DNA of 64,000 nt from JACVRW01 sp963808775. GTDB taxonomy: Bacteria > Actinomycetota > Thermoleophilia > Solirubrobacterales > Thermoleophilaceae. Positions within the stretch are counted from its first letter, which is position 1, and each line of letters opens with the position of its first letter. Positions 18,401 to 26,970 of this stretch are shown here, piece by piece. The notes under the pieces were generated by a model. It did not search any database. It was not told the DNA's origin and saw only the letters and a program-made list of their open reading frames with translations. The stretch is taken from assembly GCA_963808775.1 (NCBI GenBank), contig CAWEGR010000007.1, positions 372,001-436,000 on the forward strand. The letters are read 5' to 3'. Position numbers and translations under genes: made by a program.

Positions 18401-19255
18401 CTAGATGGCTCGCGCGCGCCCGCGCGGGCGGAAGGCCGACTCGAGCTGCTCGCGCTCGAAGTCGCCGAGCACGACGTCCTCGGTCGCGAAGCGGTAGAGC
18501 GCGACCTTGAAGACCACCATCAGCGCGGTCTGTACGAGCGCGCCGACCATGAAGATCGCCACGCCCGCGACGATCAGGATCACCGCCACGACCTCCGCCG
18601 AGGAGGCGAGCGCCATTCCCGCCGCGAACAGCGCGATGCCGGGCAGGAAGGCGACGAGGAAGACGAGGCCGCCGATGGCGAAGGTGCCCGCCACGCCCTC
18701 GCCCCAGCGCTCGCGGATCACGTGCAGCGAGCGCTTCAGCGCGGCCATCGGGCCGAGCCCCTCGAGCGCGATCACGGGAACCGCGAAGAAGGTCGCGATG
18801 TTCCACGCCAGGTTTGCGAGCCCGCCGACGAGAGCTCCGATGATCGCGCCGGCGCCCTCGCGCAGGAAGGCCTGCAGCAGGCTGATCAGCGCGCCGACGA
18901 CGAGCTGAACGCCCGCCCAGCCCACGATCGCGCCGAAGCGCTGGCGGGCCACGGCGAAACCCTCGCCCGGCTTCGTGTCGGCGCCCTCGAGCGCCCGGGA
19001 GGCGCAGGCCGCGAGCGCGACGTTGCAGAACGTGGCGACCGTGATCAGGACATAGGCGCCGACCACGAATACGGCGATCATCGCCGGCTCGCTGTCGGTC
19101 TCCGAGTAGAGCGCCGCGCCGCCGCCCGCGAAGATGAACGCGATCAGCAGGCCGCAGATGCCGGCCACGATCGGGAAGACGAGCAGCGAGCGGTCGCGCT
19201 TGACGATCGCCCAGCTCTCCTTCGTCAGCTGCCAGCCCCGGCCGATGCGACCCAC
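18401..19255 (-). CDS. DUF6159 family integral membrane protein
   Basis: This is a 284-residue membrane protein starting MGRIGRGWQLTKESWAIVKRDRSLLVFP, the typical N-terminus of DUF6159 proteins found mostly in Actinobacteria. About six hydrophobic segments follow (for example VFPIVAGICGLLIAFIFAGG and VFLVAFLPGIALFAAGMAL). A central cytosolic loop carries ALKRSLHVIRERWGEGVAG. The C-terminus is cytosolic and basic (EREQLESAFRPRGRARAI). Function is unknown; the arrangement resembles stress-related membrane organisers but there is no evidence for a reaction. It lies 11 bases downstream of the ATP-grasp gene on the same strand, so it could be part of that operon. Confidence 0.8.
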   Translation of the reverse strand: MGRIGRGWQLTKESWAIVKRDRSLLVFPIVAGICGLLIAFIFAGGGAALYSETDSEPAMIAVFVVGAYVLITVATFCNVALAACASRALEGADTKPGEGFAVARQRFGAIVGWAGVQLVVGALISLLQAFLREGAGAIIGALVGGLANLAWNIATFFAVPVIALEGLGPMAALKRSLHVIRERWGEGVAGTFAIGGLVFLVAFLPGIALFAAGMALASSAEVVAVILIVAGVAIFMVGALVQTALMVVFKVALYRFATEDVVLGDFEREQLESAFRPRGRARAI

Positions 19256-19266
19256 GGATCCGGAGT

Positions 19267-20536
19267 CTACGGCGCGGGTGCGACGACTGGCGGGTCCCGC
19301 AGCACCTCCTCGGCGAGGGCCCGGGCGCGCCGCAGGTCGCGACCGCTCACGGTCAGCTCCGCGAGCACCGAGGCGAAGATCTCCTCGGGTCCCGTCACCT
19401 CCGCGCCGGTCTCCGCCTCAACGTCGAGCTCGAGGCCGAGCTCGCCCTCCGGGTCGACGTCGCGGAACGGGAGCGACTCGAGGCGGCCGCTGCGGGGCGC
19501 GTGAACCAGCGCGTTGACGACCGCGCAGCGCGGCTTGCGACTCGGCTTGAGCGTCTGCGGGAGGCCGAGCGAGCTGCGCAGCTGCGCCTCGATCAGGTCG
19601 ACACCCCAGACCGCATTCACGATCTGATCGATCCGCGTTCCGCCCAGGCGCGCGTTTACCTCAACCACGCGCGGGCCGTGGCTCGTGGCCTTGCCCTCGA
19701 CGTGCAGCACGCCGGTGTGGAAGCCGAATGCCCGCACCGTCTCGACGCTGAAGTCGACGAGCCGCCGGACGGCTCGCTTGCCGTGGTCGGGCGGGCAGTG
19801 CAGGCCCGTCTCCTGGAACGACGGCTCGTTGGTGGGCCAGTTCTGCGACACGCTCGAGAACACGGAGTCGCCGTCCTGCATGACCAGGTCGACGTCGAAC
19901 TCGACGCCGTCGAGGTACTCCTCGAGCAGGAGGTCGCTGCCCGCCCTGAAGATGCCGTCCACCTCGGGCCGCACGACTCGGCGCACGAGCGTGTACAAAC
20001 CGGCGAGGTCCTCGAAGCGGTCCACCTTCACGCAGCCCAGGGCGGAGGCGCCGAATTCCGGCTTGACGACCGCGGGAAAGCCGATCTCGGCGGCGGCGGC
20101 ATAGAGCTCGTCGAGCGAGCGGACACGCAGCGCCCGGGGGCCTGGGATGCCGAGCCGGGCGCAGGTCTCCCGGGTGCGCACCTTGCTGCGTGCCGCGTCC
20201 ACCGCCTCGATCGGGTTGCCGGGAAGCTCCAGGGCTGCCGCCACGCGCACGCTCGTCGGGACCGCGTCCTCCCAGAAGGTGAGCACCCCATCTGGGCGCA
20301 GCCCGGCTTCGTCGAGCGCCGCGAGCGCGCTCCGGGCATCGGCGTCCGGATCGCCGGTCACCGGCGCGCCCACCCATCCCGCGACGCCGCCCTCGGCGGC
20401 GAGCGACTCGGCCCAGTGCCCTGGCTCCTCGAGGATCGATGACCCGTGCCCCCAGCTCGGTGAGCCGTTCGTAGGCTCGGCGCTTACCGGCGTAGCCCGC
20501 GCCGACGACCGCGACGCATGCCCCGTCGAAGCTCAT
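19267..20536 (-). CDS. ATP-grasp domain ligase, one frame break
   Basis: This is an ATP-dependent carboxylate-amine ligase of the ATP-grasp fold, about 423 residues. It has an N-terminal Rossmann-like pre-ATP-grasp domain starting MSFDGACVAVVGAGYAGKRRAYERL. Then come the lid segment ARLGIPGPRALRVRSLDELYAAA, the ATP-binding GFPAVVKPEFGASALGCVKV, and the Glu-rich metal region LLLEEYLDGVEFDVDLV. The catalytic core FHTGVLHVEGKATSHGPRVVEVNARLGGTRI ends in the metal-binding Glu and Asn. Relatives include carnosine synthase, dipeptide (BacD-type) ligases and argininosuccinate-like enzymes; the substrate pair is unknown. The frame breaks near 20440. The ATG at 20536 overlaps the stop of the upstream MFS-cNMP gene, so ligase and exporter are coupled. 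Confidence 0.85.
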
Positions 20537-22204
20537 GCGATCCACCTCGGGTCGTCCACGAGCGGCCGCTCGCCCGCCGGCACCTCGACGCCCGGGGCGC
20601 TGCTCGACCGGTCGAGCACCGGACGCAGAGCGGGGTCGGCCGTGAGCGCGTCCAGCACGACGTCGCCCTCCATCCGCATCACGGTCGTGTCCATCTCCGT
20701 GGTCACGGTCGCGTTGCGCGGAGCGCTGTCGAGCAGCCCGCGCTCGCCGAAGCTGTCGCCCGGCCCGAGGTGCACGACCGCCTTCCCGTCCCGATGCACC
20801 ACGACGCGGCCGTCGACCACCGCGTAGAGGGCATGGGCATCCGCTCCCTGGACCACCACGTCGATTCCCGGCGGCAGCGGGCACATCTGCGCAGCCGAGG
20901 CCAGCTGCTCGAGCACGCGCCGCGGTGACCCGCTCGTGATCGGAAGGGCCTCGAGGATGGCCACGCGCGAGGCCAACTGGTGGCCGCGCTCCGCACAGAC
21001 GGCGTCGAGGCCCCGGAGCCAGAACAGGCAGCCGAGCGCGACCGCGAGGGAGGCTCCGCCGATGATCAGGAGGCTGCCGTCCAGCGAGGTCCACGAGATG
21101 AGGAGCGGCGCGACCAGCGCTCCCGCGATCATTGCCCCGACGGAGGCGGAGTCGAACACGCCGAACACCCGTCCGAGCGCCTCCGGCGGGACGACCCGCG
21201 CCAGCCCCGTCTCCGCGACGACCTCCGAGGCGACCAACGCGCCGCCGCCGATCACCGTGATCACCAGGGCGATCGTCACGAGGTCGACGCCGGCGTAGGC
21301 GAGCTCTGTGACAGCAGACGAGCGCGGCGGCCGAGACCACGACGATCGACACCCGCGTGCTCGTCGAGAGGCGCCCGTTCACGGTCGCACTCAGCAGACC
21401 GCCCGCCCCCGACGCCGCGAGCAGCCATCCGTAGCCGCTGTCACCGAGGTCCAGCACCTGCTCGGCGTACACGACCAGCTGCACGGTCTGGGCCCCGTAG
21501 ATGAACTCGCCCATCGCGGCGACCAGGAACAGCGGCAGCGCGAACGGCGCGTCGCGCGCGGCCCGCAGTCCGTGGACGACGTGCGCCAAGGCGCCTCCCG
21601 CCGCTCCCGCACGTGCGGGTCGCCGTCGCAGCCGCGAGATCAGGAGCGCCGACAGCGCGAACGTCGCGCCGTTGGCCAGGAACGCGACCGAGGGCGAGGT
21701 CAACGCGAGCAGGAGCGCCCCGATCGCCGGTCCCACAACCACACCAAGGTCCTGGACGGTGTGGAGGAGCGCATTGGCCGGTCCCATGCGCGCCTCGCCC
21801 ACGAGCCGGGGCAGCAGCGCGAGCGCCGCCGGCTTCTCGGCGGTGCCCGCCGCGGAGGCGAGCGCGGTCAGCGCGATCACGACCGCCACCGGCCCGTCGC
21901 TCGCCACGACTCCGGCCAGCACGAGCATCAGGAGGAGCCGGAGGAGATCCCCCGCGAGGAGAACGGTCCTGCGCGGGAAGCGGTCCGCGATGGCGCCGCC
22001 CACCGGGCCGAGCAGGACGAACGGAAGCAGCCTGAAGATGGTGGCCGCCGCGACCCAGCCGGCTGAGTCCGTGGCGCTGTAGACGTAGCCGAGGAGGGCG
22101 GCGTTGTAGAGCCAGTCGCCGAGCTGCGACGCGCCGCTGGCGCCAATCAGGAAGCGCGCGTCGCGGACCGCCAGTACGTCGCGATACGCCCGCTCGCCTC
22201 CCAT
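20533..22204 (-). CDS. MFS transporter with C-terminal cyclic nucleotide-binding domain, one frame break
   Basis: The N-terminal 400 residues are an MFS_3-type transporter: MGGERAYRDVLAVRDARFLIGASGASQLGDWLYNAAL, then VGGAIADRFPRRTVLLAGD and GTAEKPAALALLPRLV. About twelve membrane segments are present. The frame breaks near 21305. The last 150 residues form a cNMP-binding beta-barrel: LEQLASAAQMCPLPPGIDVVVQGADAHALYAVVDGRVVVHRDGKAV, read in pieces, and the phosphate-binding cassette LGPGDSFGERGLLDSAPRNATVTT, where the FGE..L....R.AT signature is complete enough to suggest ligand binding. The nucleotide or other ligand could gate transport. The stop overlaps the start of the ATP-grasp gene. Confidence 0.88.
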
Positions 22205-22280
22205 GCGCAGAGGCTAACCCGACGCTGCGCGCGGGTGGGTGCCGGGCGCGTGATGCGCCCGGCACCCTCCATGCGCTCTC

Positions 22281-23747
22281 TCAGGCCGCGGCGCCGGCGG
22301 GGACCGGCTCGCCTCGGCGGGCAGCCTCGGCGTGCTCGCGGCTGTCGCGCGAGGAGATCAGGACGGCGGCCAGCACGGCGGCGAGCAACGCCATGCCCGC
22401 ACCGACCAGGAATGCGTCCTGAAAGCCCTCGGTCAGCGCGACCGCGGGGTTGCGCTCACCGGACGCGAACACGTCGTTCGTCGTGCCCGTCGCGACGGTG
22501 GCGAGGACGGCGAGGCCGAGCGCCCCGCCCACCTGCTGTGAGGTGTTGATGAGCCCGGATGCGAGCCCGGCCTCCTCACCCGAGATGCCCGTGACCGCGG
22601 CGATCGTGACCGGCACGAAGGCCAGCCCGAGACCGACGCCCGCGAGCATCGAGGGGAACAGGATGTCGCCGACGTACGTGCCGCCGGTCGCGCTCACCTG
22701 AGCGAACCAGACGAGCGCGCCCGCGATCATCAGCAGGCCGGCGACCAGCGGCGGCTTGAAGCCGATGCGGGTCACGAGAGCCGATGCCGCGCCGGCCGAC
22801 AGCACGATCAGGCCGGCGAGCGGCAGGTACGCGAGCCCGGCCTCGAGCGGCTCGTAGTCGAGCACCTGCTGCATGTACAGCGAGATGAAGAAGAACATCG
22901 AGAACAGCGACATTCCGAGCAGCAGGCCGATCACGTTCGCGCCGCGCAGCGTGCGCAGCTTGAAGATCGAGAACGGCACGAGCGGGAAGCGCGTGCGCTG
23001 CTCGATCGCCACGAACGCGGCGAGCAGGGCGATCGCGACTCCGCCCAGCACGAGCGTCTGGGTCGAGCCCCAGCCGGCGTTGTTGGCGTCCACGAGCGCG
23101 TAGACGAGCAGCGACAGGCCGGCGGTCACCGACACCGCACCCGCGATGTCGAACGACGAGCGCGAGCGGTCACGGCTCTCGAGCAGGATGCGCGGAGCGA
23201 CCAGCGCGGCCGCGATCCCGATCGGGACGTTCACGAACAGCACCCACTCCCAGCCGAGGCTGTCGGTGAGGATGCCGCCGAGCAGGACGCCCGCGGCGCC
23301 TCCCGAGCCGGCCACGGCGCCCCAGACGCCGAGCGCCTTGTTGCGCTCCGCGCCCTCGGCGAACGTCGTCGTGACGATCGCGAGCGCGGCGGGGGAGATC
23401 AGCGCCGCGCCGAGGCCCTGGAAGGACCGCGCGACGATCAGCATCAGGTCGGTTTGAGCGAGCCCGCCCGCCAGTGAGGCGAGCGCGAACAGCCACATGC
23501 CCCAGATGAACATGCGGCGGCGGCCGAGCAGGTCGGCGAGACGGCCGCCGAGCAGCAGGAAGCCGCCGAATACGAGGGTGTACGAGTTCACGACCCAGGA
23601 CAGGTCCTCCTGGGCGAAGTCGAGGTCGGTGCCAATCGAGGGCAGCGCGACGTTCACGATCGATGCATCGAGCACGACCACGAACTGGGCCATTGCGAGC
23701 AGTGCGAGCGCGAGGTTCTTGGCGCGTTTCGTGTCTGCGGGACTCAT
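22281..23747 (-). CDS. MFS transporter, DHA2 (EmrB/QacA) drug-efflux family
   Basis: This is an intact 488-residue multidrug efflux permease with fourteen predicted membrane segments. It starts MSPADTKRAKNLALALLAMAQFVVVLDASIVNVALPSIG, the motif D1 of the DHA2 family. Motif A reads LGGRLADLLGRRRMFIWG, motif C GSGGAAGVLLGGILTDSLGWEWVLFVNVPIG. The C-terminal tail is short and charged. It is transcribed divergently from a TetR-family gene, with an array of symmetrical GGAA/TTCC elements between them, the classical arrangement of a regulator-controlled efflux pump. The substrate is unknown. Confidence 0.93.
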   Translation of the reverse strand: MSPADTKRAKNLALALLAMAQFVVVLDASIVNVALPSIGTDLDFAQEDLSWVVNSYTLVFGGFLLLGGRLADLLGRRRMFIWGMWLFALASLAGGLAQTDLMLIVARSFQGLGAALISPAALAIVTTTFAEGAERNKALGVWGAVAGSGGAAGVLLGGILTDSLGWEWVLFVNVPIGIAAALVAPRILLESRDRSRSSFDIAGAVSVTAGLSLLVYALVDANNAGWGSTQTLVLGGVAIALLAAFVAIEQRTRFPLVPFSIFKLRTLRGANVIGLLLGMSLFSMFFFISLYMQQVLDYEPLEAGLAYLPLAGLIVLSAGAASALVTRIGFKPPLVAGLLMIAGALVWFAQVSATGGTYVGDILFPSMLAGVGLGLAFVPVTIAAVTGISGEEAGLASGLINTSQQVGGALGLAVLATVATGTTNDVFASGERNPAVALTEGFQDAFLVGAGMALLAAVLAAVLISSRDSREHAEAARRGEPVPAGAAA

Positions 23748-23780
23748 GAGACTGTTTTCTCCGGTACGTCGGGAGCGAAG

Positions 23781-23846
23781 GTGACGTTCGTCACATAACT
23801 GGAAGTGGAACTCCGGTTCCGGTACGATACGGAACCATGCTTCCGT
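23781..23846. promoter_or_regulatory. operator array between DHA2 exporter and TetR regulator
   Basis: Several dyads lie in the 130-base divergent gap: GTGACG-TT-CGTCAC (23781-23794), GGAAC-TCCG-GTTCC (23807-23820), GGTTCCG-8-CGGAACC (23815-23836) and ACGGAA-6-TTCCGT (23829-23846). The last three overlap and share GGAA/TTCC half-sites. This fits binding of TetR dimers that repress both genes. Which dyad is the true operator cannot be decided from one sequence. Confidence 0.6.
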
Positions 23847-23877
23847 TTGTCAACCCCTCGGGTTACGATCTGTGACC

Positions 23878-24453
23878 ATGAGCACACTCACCCCGATGCG
23901 CGCCGACGCTCGCCGCAACCGCGAGCGGGTGCTCGTGGCGGCCAAGGAGGCATTCGCCGAGCACGGCATCGACGCGCAGATGGACGACATCGCGCGCCGG
24001 GCGGGTGTGGGCGTGGGCACCCTCTATCGCCACTTCCCGACCAAGCACGCGCTCGTGGGTGAGCTGATCAGCGAGAAGCTGGCCGGCATCGCCGAGCGCT
24101 CGCGCGCGAAGTTCGAGGATGACGAGCGGCCGTGGGAGTCGTTTGCCGACCTCCTGCGCGAGCAGGCCGAGATGATGAGCGAGGACGCCGCGTCCCAGCG
24201 AATGGTCTTCGCGCTCAGCGAGGAGGGCTTCAAGCTCGCTCAGCCCGCCGTCGAGGAGGTGAACGCCGCGACGAACGCGCTGCTCGACCGCGCCAAGGCA
24301 GCCGGCGAGATGCGCGACGACATCACCGTCGAGGACGTGCGCACGCTCATGTGCGGCCTCGGGAGCATCATCGCGGCCGATGCCATGGGAGTGATCCCGT
24401 ACGACTGGCGCCGCCATCTCGAGCTTGCGCTCGGAGGCATGCGCCGCAGCTAG
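23878..24453 (+). CDS. TetR/AcrR family transcriptional regulator
   Basis: This is a DNA-binding repressor of 191 residues. I start at the ATG at 23878 (MSTLTPMRADARRNRERV); an in-frame GTG two codons upstream is possible. The N-terminal helix-turn-helix domain is typical: RERVLVAAKEAFAEHGIDAQMDDIARRAGVGVGTLYRHFPTKHALV, read in pieces. The C-terminal ligand domain is helical and includes FALSEEGFKLAQPAVEEVNAA. The divergent exporter gene and the dyads between them suggest that it represses the efflux gene and itself and is released by a drug-like ligand. Confidence 0.93.
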   Translation: MSTLTPMRADARRNRERVLVAAKEAFAEHGIDAQMDDIARRAGVGVGTLYRHFPTKHALVGELISEKLAGIAERSRAKFEDDERPWESFADLLREQAEMMSEDAASQRMVFALSEEGFKLAQPAVEEVNAATNALLDRAKAAGEMRDDITVEDVRTLMCGLGSIIAADAMGVIPYDWRRHLELALGGMRRS

Positions 24454-24454
24454 C

Positions 24455-25984
24455 ATGGGCCGCCGCATGCGGCGGCTCCTGGCACTCACGCTCCTCGCCG
24501 CCGCACTCGCTCTCGGCGGCTGCGGCGGCGGCGACGACGAGGAGTCGACCCCGCTCAGCGCCGCGCTGTCGTACCTGCCCGCGCAGAGCCCCTTCGCGAT
24601 CGCGATCGACTCGGACCTCGAGGGCGAGCAGTACAAGGCGGTCGATGCCATCACCGCGCGCTTCCCGCTCGACGGCACGAGCGTCGAGGAGCTGCTCGAG
24701 AGCGCGCTTGCCGGCACGCCCGAGGTCGACTTCCAGGAGGACGTCAAGCCGCTGCTCGGCAACCCCTTCGTGGTGGGCGCGAGCGACGTCACCTCGTTCA
24801 TCGAGAGCGAGGAGAGCGACGACTTCGTGGCGGCGCTCCAGGTCAAGGACGACGAGGCCCTCGACCGGCTCGTGCTGCGCTCGGGAGCGGAGGCGGCGGG
24901 CGAGGTCGGGGACGCTCGCAAGTACGAGTCGGAGGGAACGAACTTCGCCGTCGACGGCGACATCGTCGTGCTCGCCGGATCGGAACGGCTGCTCGACGCC
25001 GCGCTCGAGCGTGCCGAGGGCGACGATCACCTCGACGCCCAGCAGTTCGAGGACGCGCTCGAGGGCCTCCCCGAGGACGCCGTCGCGCGCGTCTACGCGG
25101 ACGTCGGCGTTCTCATCGCCTCGGATCCCGAGACCCAGGAGGCGAAGAAGGTCCCGTGGGTCGCGGCGCTGCGCACGCTCGGGATGACCGCGAGCGCGCG
25201 CGAGGACGAGGTCGAGCTCCAGCTCAACCTGCGCACCGATCCGGAGGGCCTCAGCGACTCCGATCTGCCGATCGCGGCGGGCGAGGACTCCCCGCCCGTA
25301 CTCGAGCGGGACGGCGAGGTCGGCTTCGGCATCCGCGACCCCGGCCAGATCGCGCGCTTCGCGGAGGCGGCGGGCCAGGCGGTCGACCCCGCCGGCTTCG
25401 GCGACTACGCGCAGGCGAAGAAGACCCTCGACAGCCGGCTCGGCATCGACATCGACAGCGACCTGGTCGGCCAGCTCAGCGGCGACCTGTCGGCGAGCAT
25501 CGCGCTCGACGGCGCGCTCTCGATCCGGTCGGAGCTCGAGGATCCGGCCGCCTTCGAGAGGACGCTCGGGAAGGTCGCGGCGGCGCTGCCGGCGTTCGCC
25601 GAGGGCGCCGGGGCCGGAGCCGTCCAGCTCGAGCGCCCCGAGGGCGACGACCCCTTCTACTCACTCGCCCAGGCGGACGGCGACGAGATCGTGTTCGGCG
25701 TCGCCGGCGGAGTGTTCGTCCTCGCGAGCGACCGCGAGCGCGCCGAGGAGCTCGTGGACGCCGAGCCCGTGCCGGTGGACGGCGCGAAGGGCGCGCTCAC
25801 GCTGCGGTCGGACGCGCAGGAGCTCGTCAACGAGGTCATCGACCGCTACGGCGACGGCCTGGGGCTGAGCGGCGTCGAATCTCTCGGCGCCCGCCTGTTC
25901 ACCGACCCGTTCGAGATCCTGAGCGGCTCGCTCGAGGCGAGCACGGACGGCCTGCGCGGCCGCCTCTCGATCACGTTCGAGTAG
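24455..25984 (+). CDS. DUF3352 domain-containing lipoprotein
   Basis: This is a 509-residue predicted secreted lipoprotein. The N-terminus MGRRMRRLLALTLLAAALALGGCGGG has a lipobox with the acylated Cys in LGGCGG, followed by an acidic linker. The rest is a DUF3352 domain: LSYLPAQSPFAIAIDSDLEG at the start, repeated FVVGASD and VLAGSERLLDAALE type segments, and LSGSLEASTDGLRGRLSITFE at the end. This family is common in Actinobacteria and has no known biochemical role. Base composition matches neighbours. The start is 2 bases after the TetR stop; a second ATG at 24467 would shorten the signal region and fits equally well. It is followed directly by the tandem hairpin repeats. Confidence 0.85.
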   Translation: MGRRMRRLLALTLLAAALALGGCGGGDDEESTPLSAALSYLPAQSPFAIAIDSDLEGEQYKAVDAITARFPLDGTSVEELLESALAGTPEVDFQEDVKPLLGNPFVVGASDVTSFIESEESDDFVAALQVKDDEALDRLVLRSGAEAAGEVGDARKYESEGTNFAVDGDIVVLAGSERLLDAALERAEGDDHLDAQQFEDALEGLPEDAVARVYADVGVLIASDPETQEAKKVPWVAALRTLGMTASAREDEVELQLNLRTDPEGLSDSDLPIAAGEDSPPVLERDGEVGFGIRDPGQIARFAEAAGQAVDPAGFGDYAQAKKTLDSRLGIDIDSDLVGQLSGDLSASIALDGALSIRSELEDPAAFERTLGKVAAALPAFAEGAGAGAVQLERPEGDDPFYSLAQADGDEIVFGVAGGVFVLASDRERAEELVDAEPVPVDGAKGALTLRSDAQELVNEVIDRYGDGLGLSGVESLGARLFTDPFEILSGSLEASTDGLRGRLSITFE

Positions 25985-26115
25985 CCGTTCGCCGAGGCAG
26001 CCGGCTCGGCCGGCTGCGGAGGTTTGCCGTCAATCCGTTCGCCGAGGCAGCCGGCTCGGCCGGCTGCGGAGGTTTGCCGTCACCGTTCGCCGAGGCAGCC
26101 GGCTCGGCCGGCTGC
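25985..26115. repeat. three tandem 48-50 bp repeats, each with a perfect 9-bp hairpin
   Basis: Copies lie at 25985-26034 (50 bases), 26035-26082 (48) and 26083-26115 (33, truncated). Each begins CCGTTCGCCGAG and holds the 21-base hairpin GCAGCCGGC-TCG-GCCGGCTGC. The first two copies then have GGAGGTTTGCCGTCA. They sit between two convergent genes, so they can act as a triple bidirectional terminator. The third copy encodes the last residues of the minus-strand peptidase. Confidence 0.9.
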
Positions 26116-26895
26116 GTCAATGAGCCAGCTCTTCAGGATCGGCAGCGGGTCGACCGGCGCGCCGCCCTTCACGTACCAGCCGCCCACCCAGATCTCGAAG
26201 TGCAGGTGGGGGCCGAATGAGCGCCCGGTGTTGCCGACCTGAGCGATCTGCTCCCCGGCGGCCACCTGCTGGCCGGGCGTGACGAGCAGCGTGCCGCGGC
26301 GCAGGTGCATGAAGACGTAGTCGCGGTCCTCGCCGTCGCCGTCGAGCACGATGTACCAGCCGGCGCCCTCGCGCTGGAAGCGCACCCATTCGACCGTGCC
26401 GGCGAAGGGCGCCACGACCGGCGTTCCCTTGGCGGCCGCGATGTCCTGGCCCTGGTGCGTGTGGCCGACGCGCCCGGCGCCGAAGCGCGAGCCCTCGCCG
26501 CCGAAGTCGAAGGTCCCGTTGACGGGGAAGAAGTGGCCGGCCTCGGAGCCGCTGCCGCCGGGCTCGGGCTTCGGAGCGGGCTCGGGATCCGGCTTCGGCC
26601 TCGGCTTCGGCACCGGGGTGCCGCCGTCGCCGCGCCGGGCGGCCCGGCGCTTGCGCCGCTTCGACGCGCGCCGCGAGCGGCGCGGCGGCTTGTCGTCCGT
26701 CGTGGCGCCCCCGCTCGGGGTGCCGGCGGGCACGTCGCCCGGATTCGCCGGAGATTCGTCCACGCCCAGGTACGCGCTCCCGGGCGCCACGGCGCCCCCG
26801 CCGTCCGCGTGTGCGGCGGCGGGCAGCGCCACGACGAGGAGGGCCACCAGGAGGAAGAGGGCTGCTGGGCGAGAGTCGCACCGTAGGCATCGCAT
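26080..26895 (-). CDS. M23 family metallopeptidase (secreted peptidoglycan endopeptidase)
   Basis: This is a 271-residue secreted zinc endopeptidase of the LytM/M23 type. An N-terminal signal sequence (AALFLLVALLVVALPAAAHA, ending about residue 30) is followed by a low-complexity basic stretch (RRSRRASKRRKRRAARR) and a Pro-Lys-rich linker (PKPRPKPDPEPAPKPEP), which may cross the cell wall. The catalytic domain has zinc ligands in GHTHQGQD (His147, Asp151) and in GPHLHFE (His230, His232), so it looks active. The C-terminal residues AAGRAGCLGER are encoded by the third hairpin repeat. The usual end of the family would be about residue 255, so the last dozen residues look like a read-through into repeat sequence. 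Confidence 0.9.
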   Translation of the reverse strand: MRCLRCDSRPAALFLLVALLVVALPAAAHADGGGAVAPGSAYLGVDESPANPGDVPAGTPSGGATTDDKPPRRSRRASKRRKRRAARRGDGGTPVPKPRPKPDPEPAPKPEPGGSGSEAGHFFPVNGTFDFGGEGSRFGAGRVGHTHQGQDIAAAKGTPVVAPFAGTVEWVRFQREGAGWYIVLDGDGEDRDYVFMHLRRGTLLVTPGQQVAAGEQIAQVGNTGRSFGPHLHFEIWVGGWYVKGGAPVDPLPILKSWLIDAAGRAGCLGER

Positions 26896-26970
26896 CGGGA
26901 TCTTGCCCCCGACCTTTAGATGCGGGAAGCAACTCCTCCTTCATGCAATGGATCGTTCACGGGGGGCGGC

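Noticed and set aside
25985..26115. CRISPR array
   Set aside because: The three copies are directly adjacent with no unique spacers, and no cas genes are in the window.
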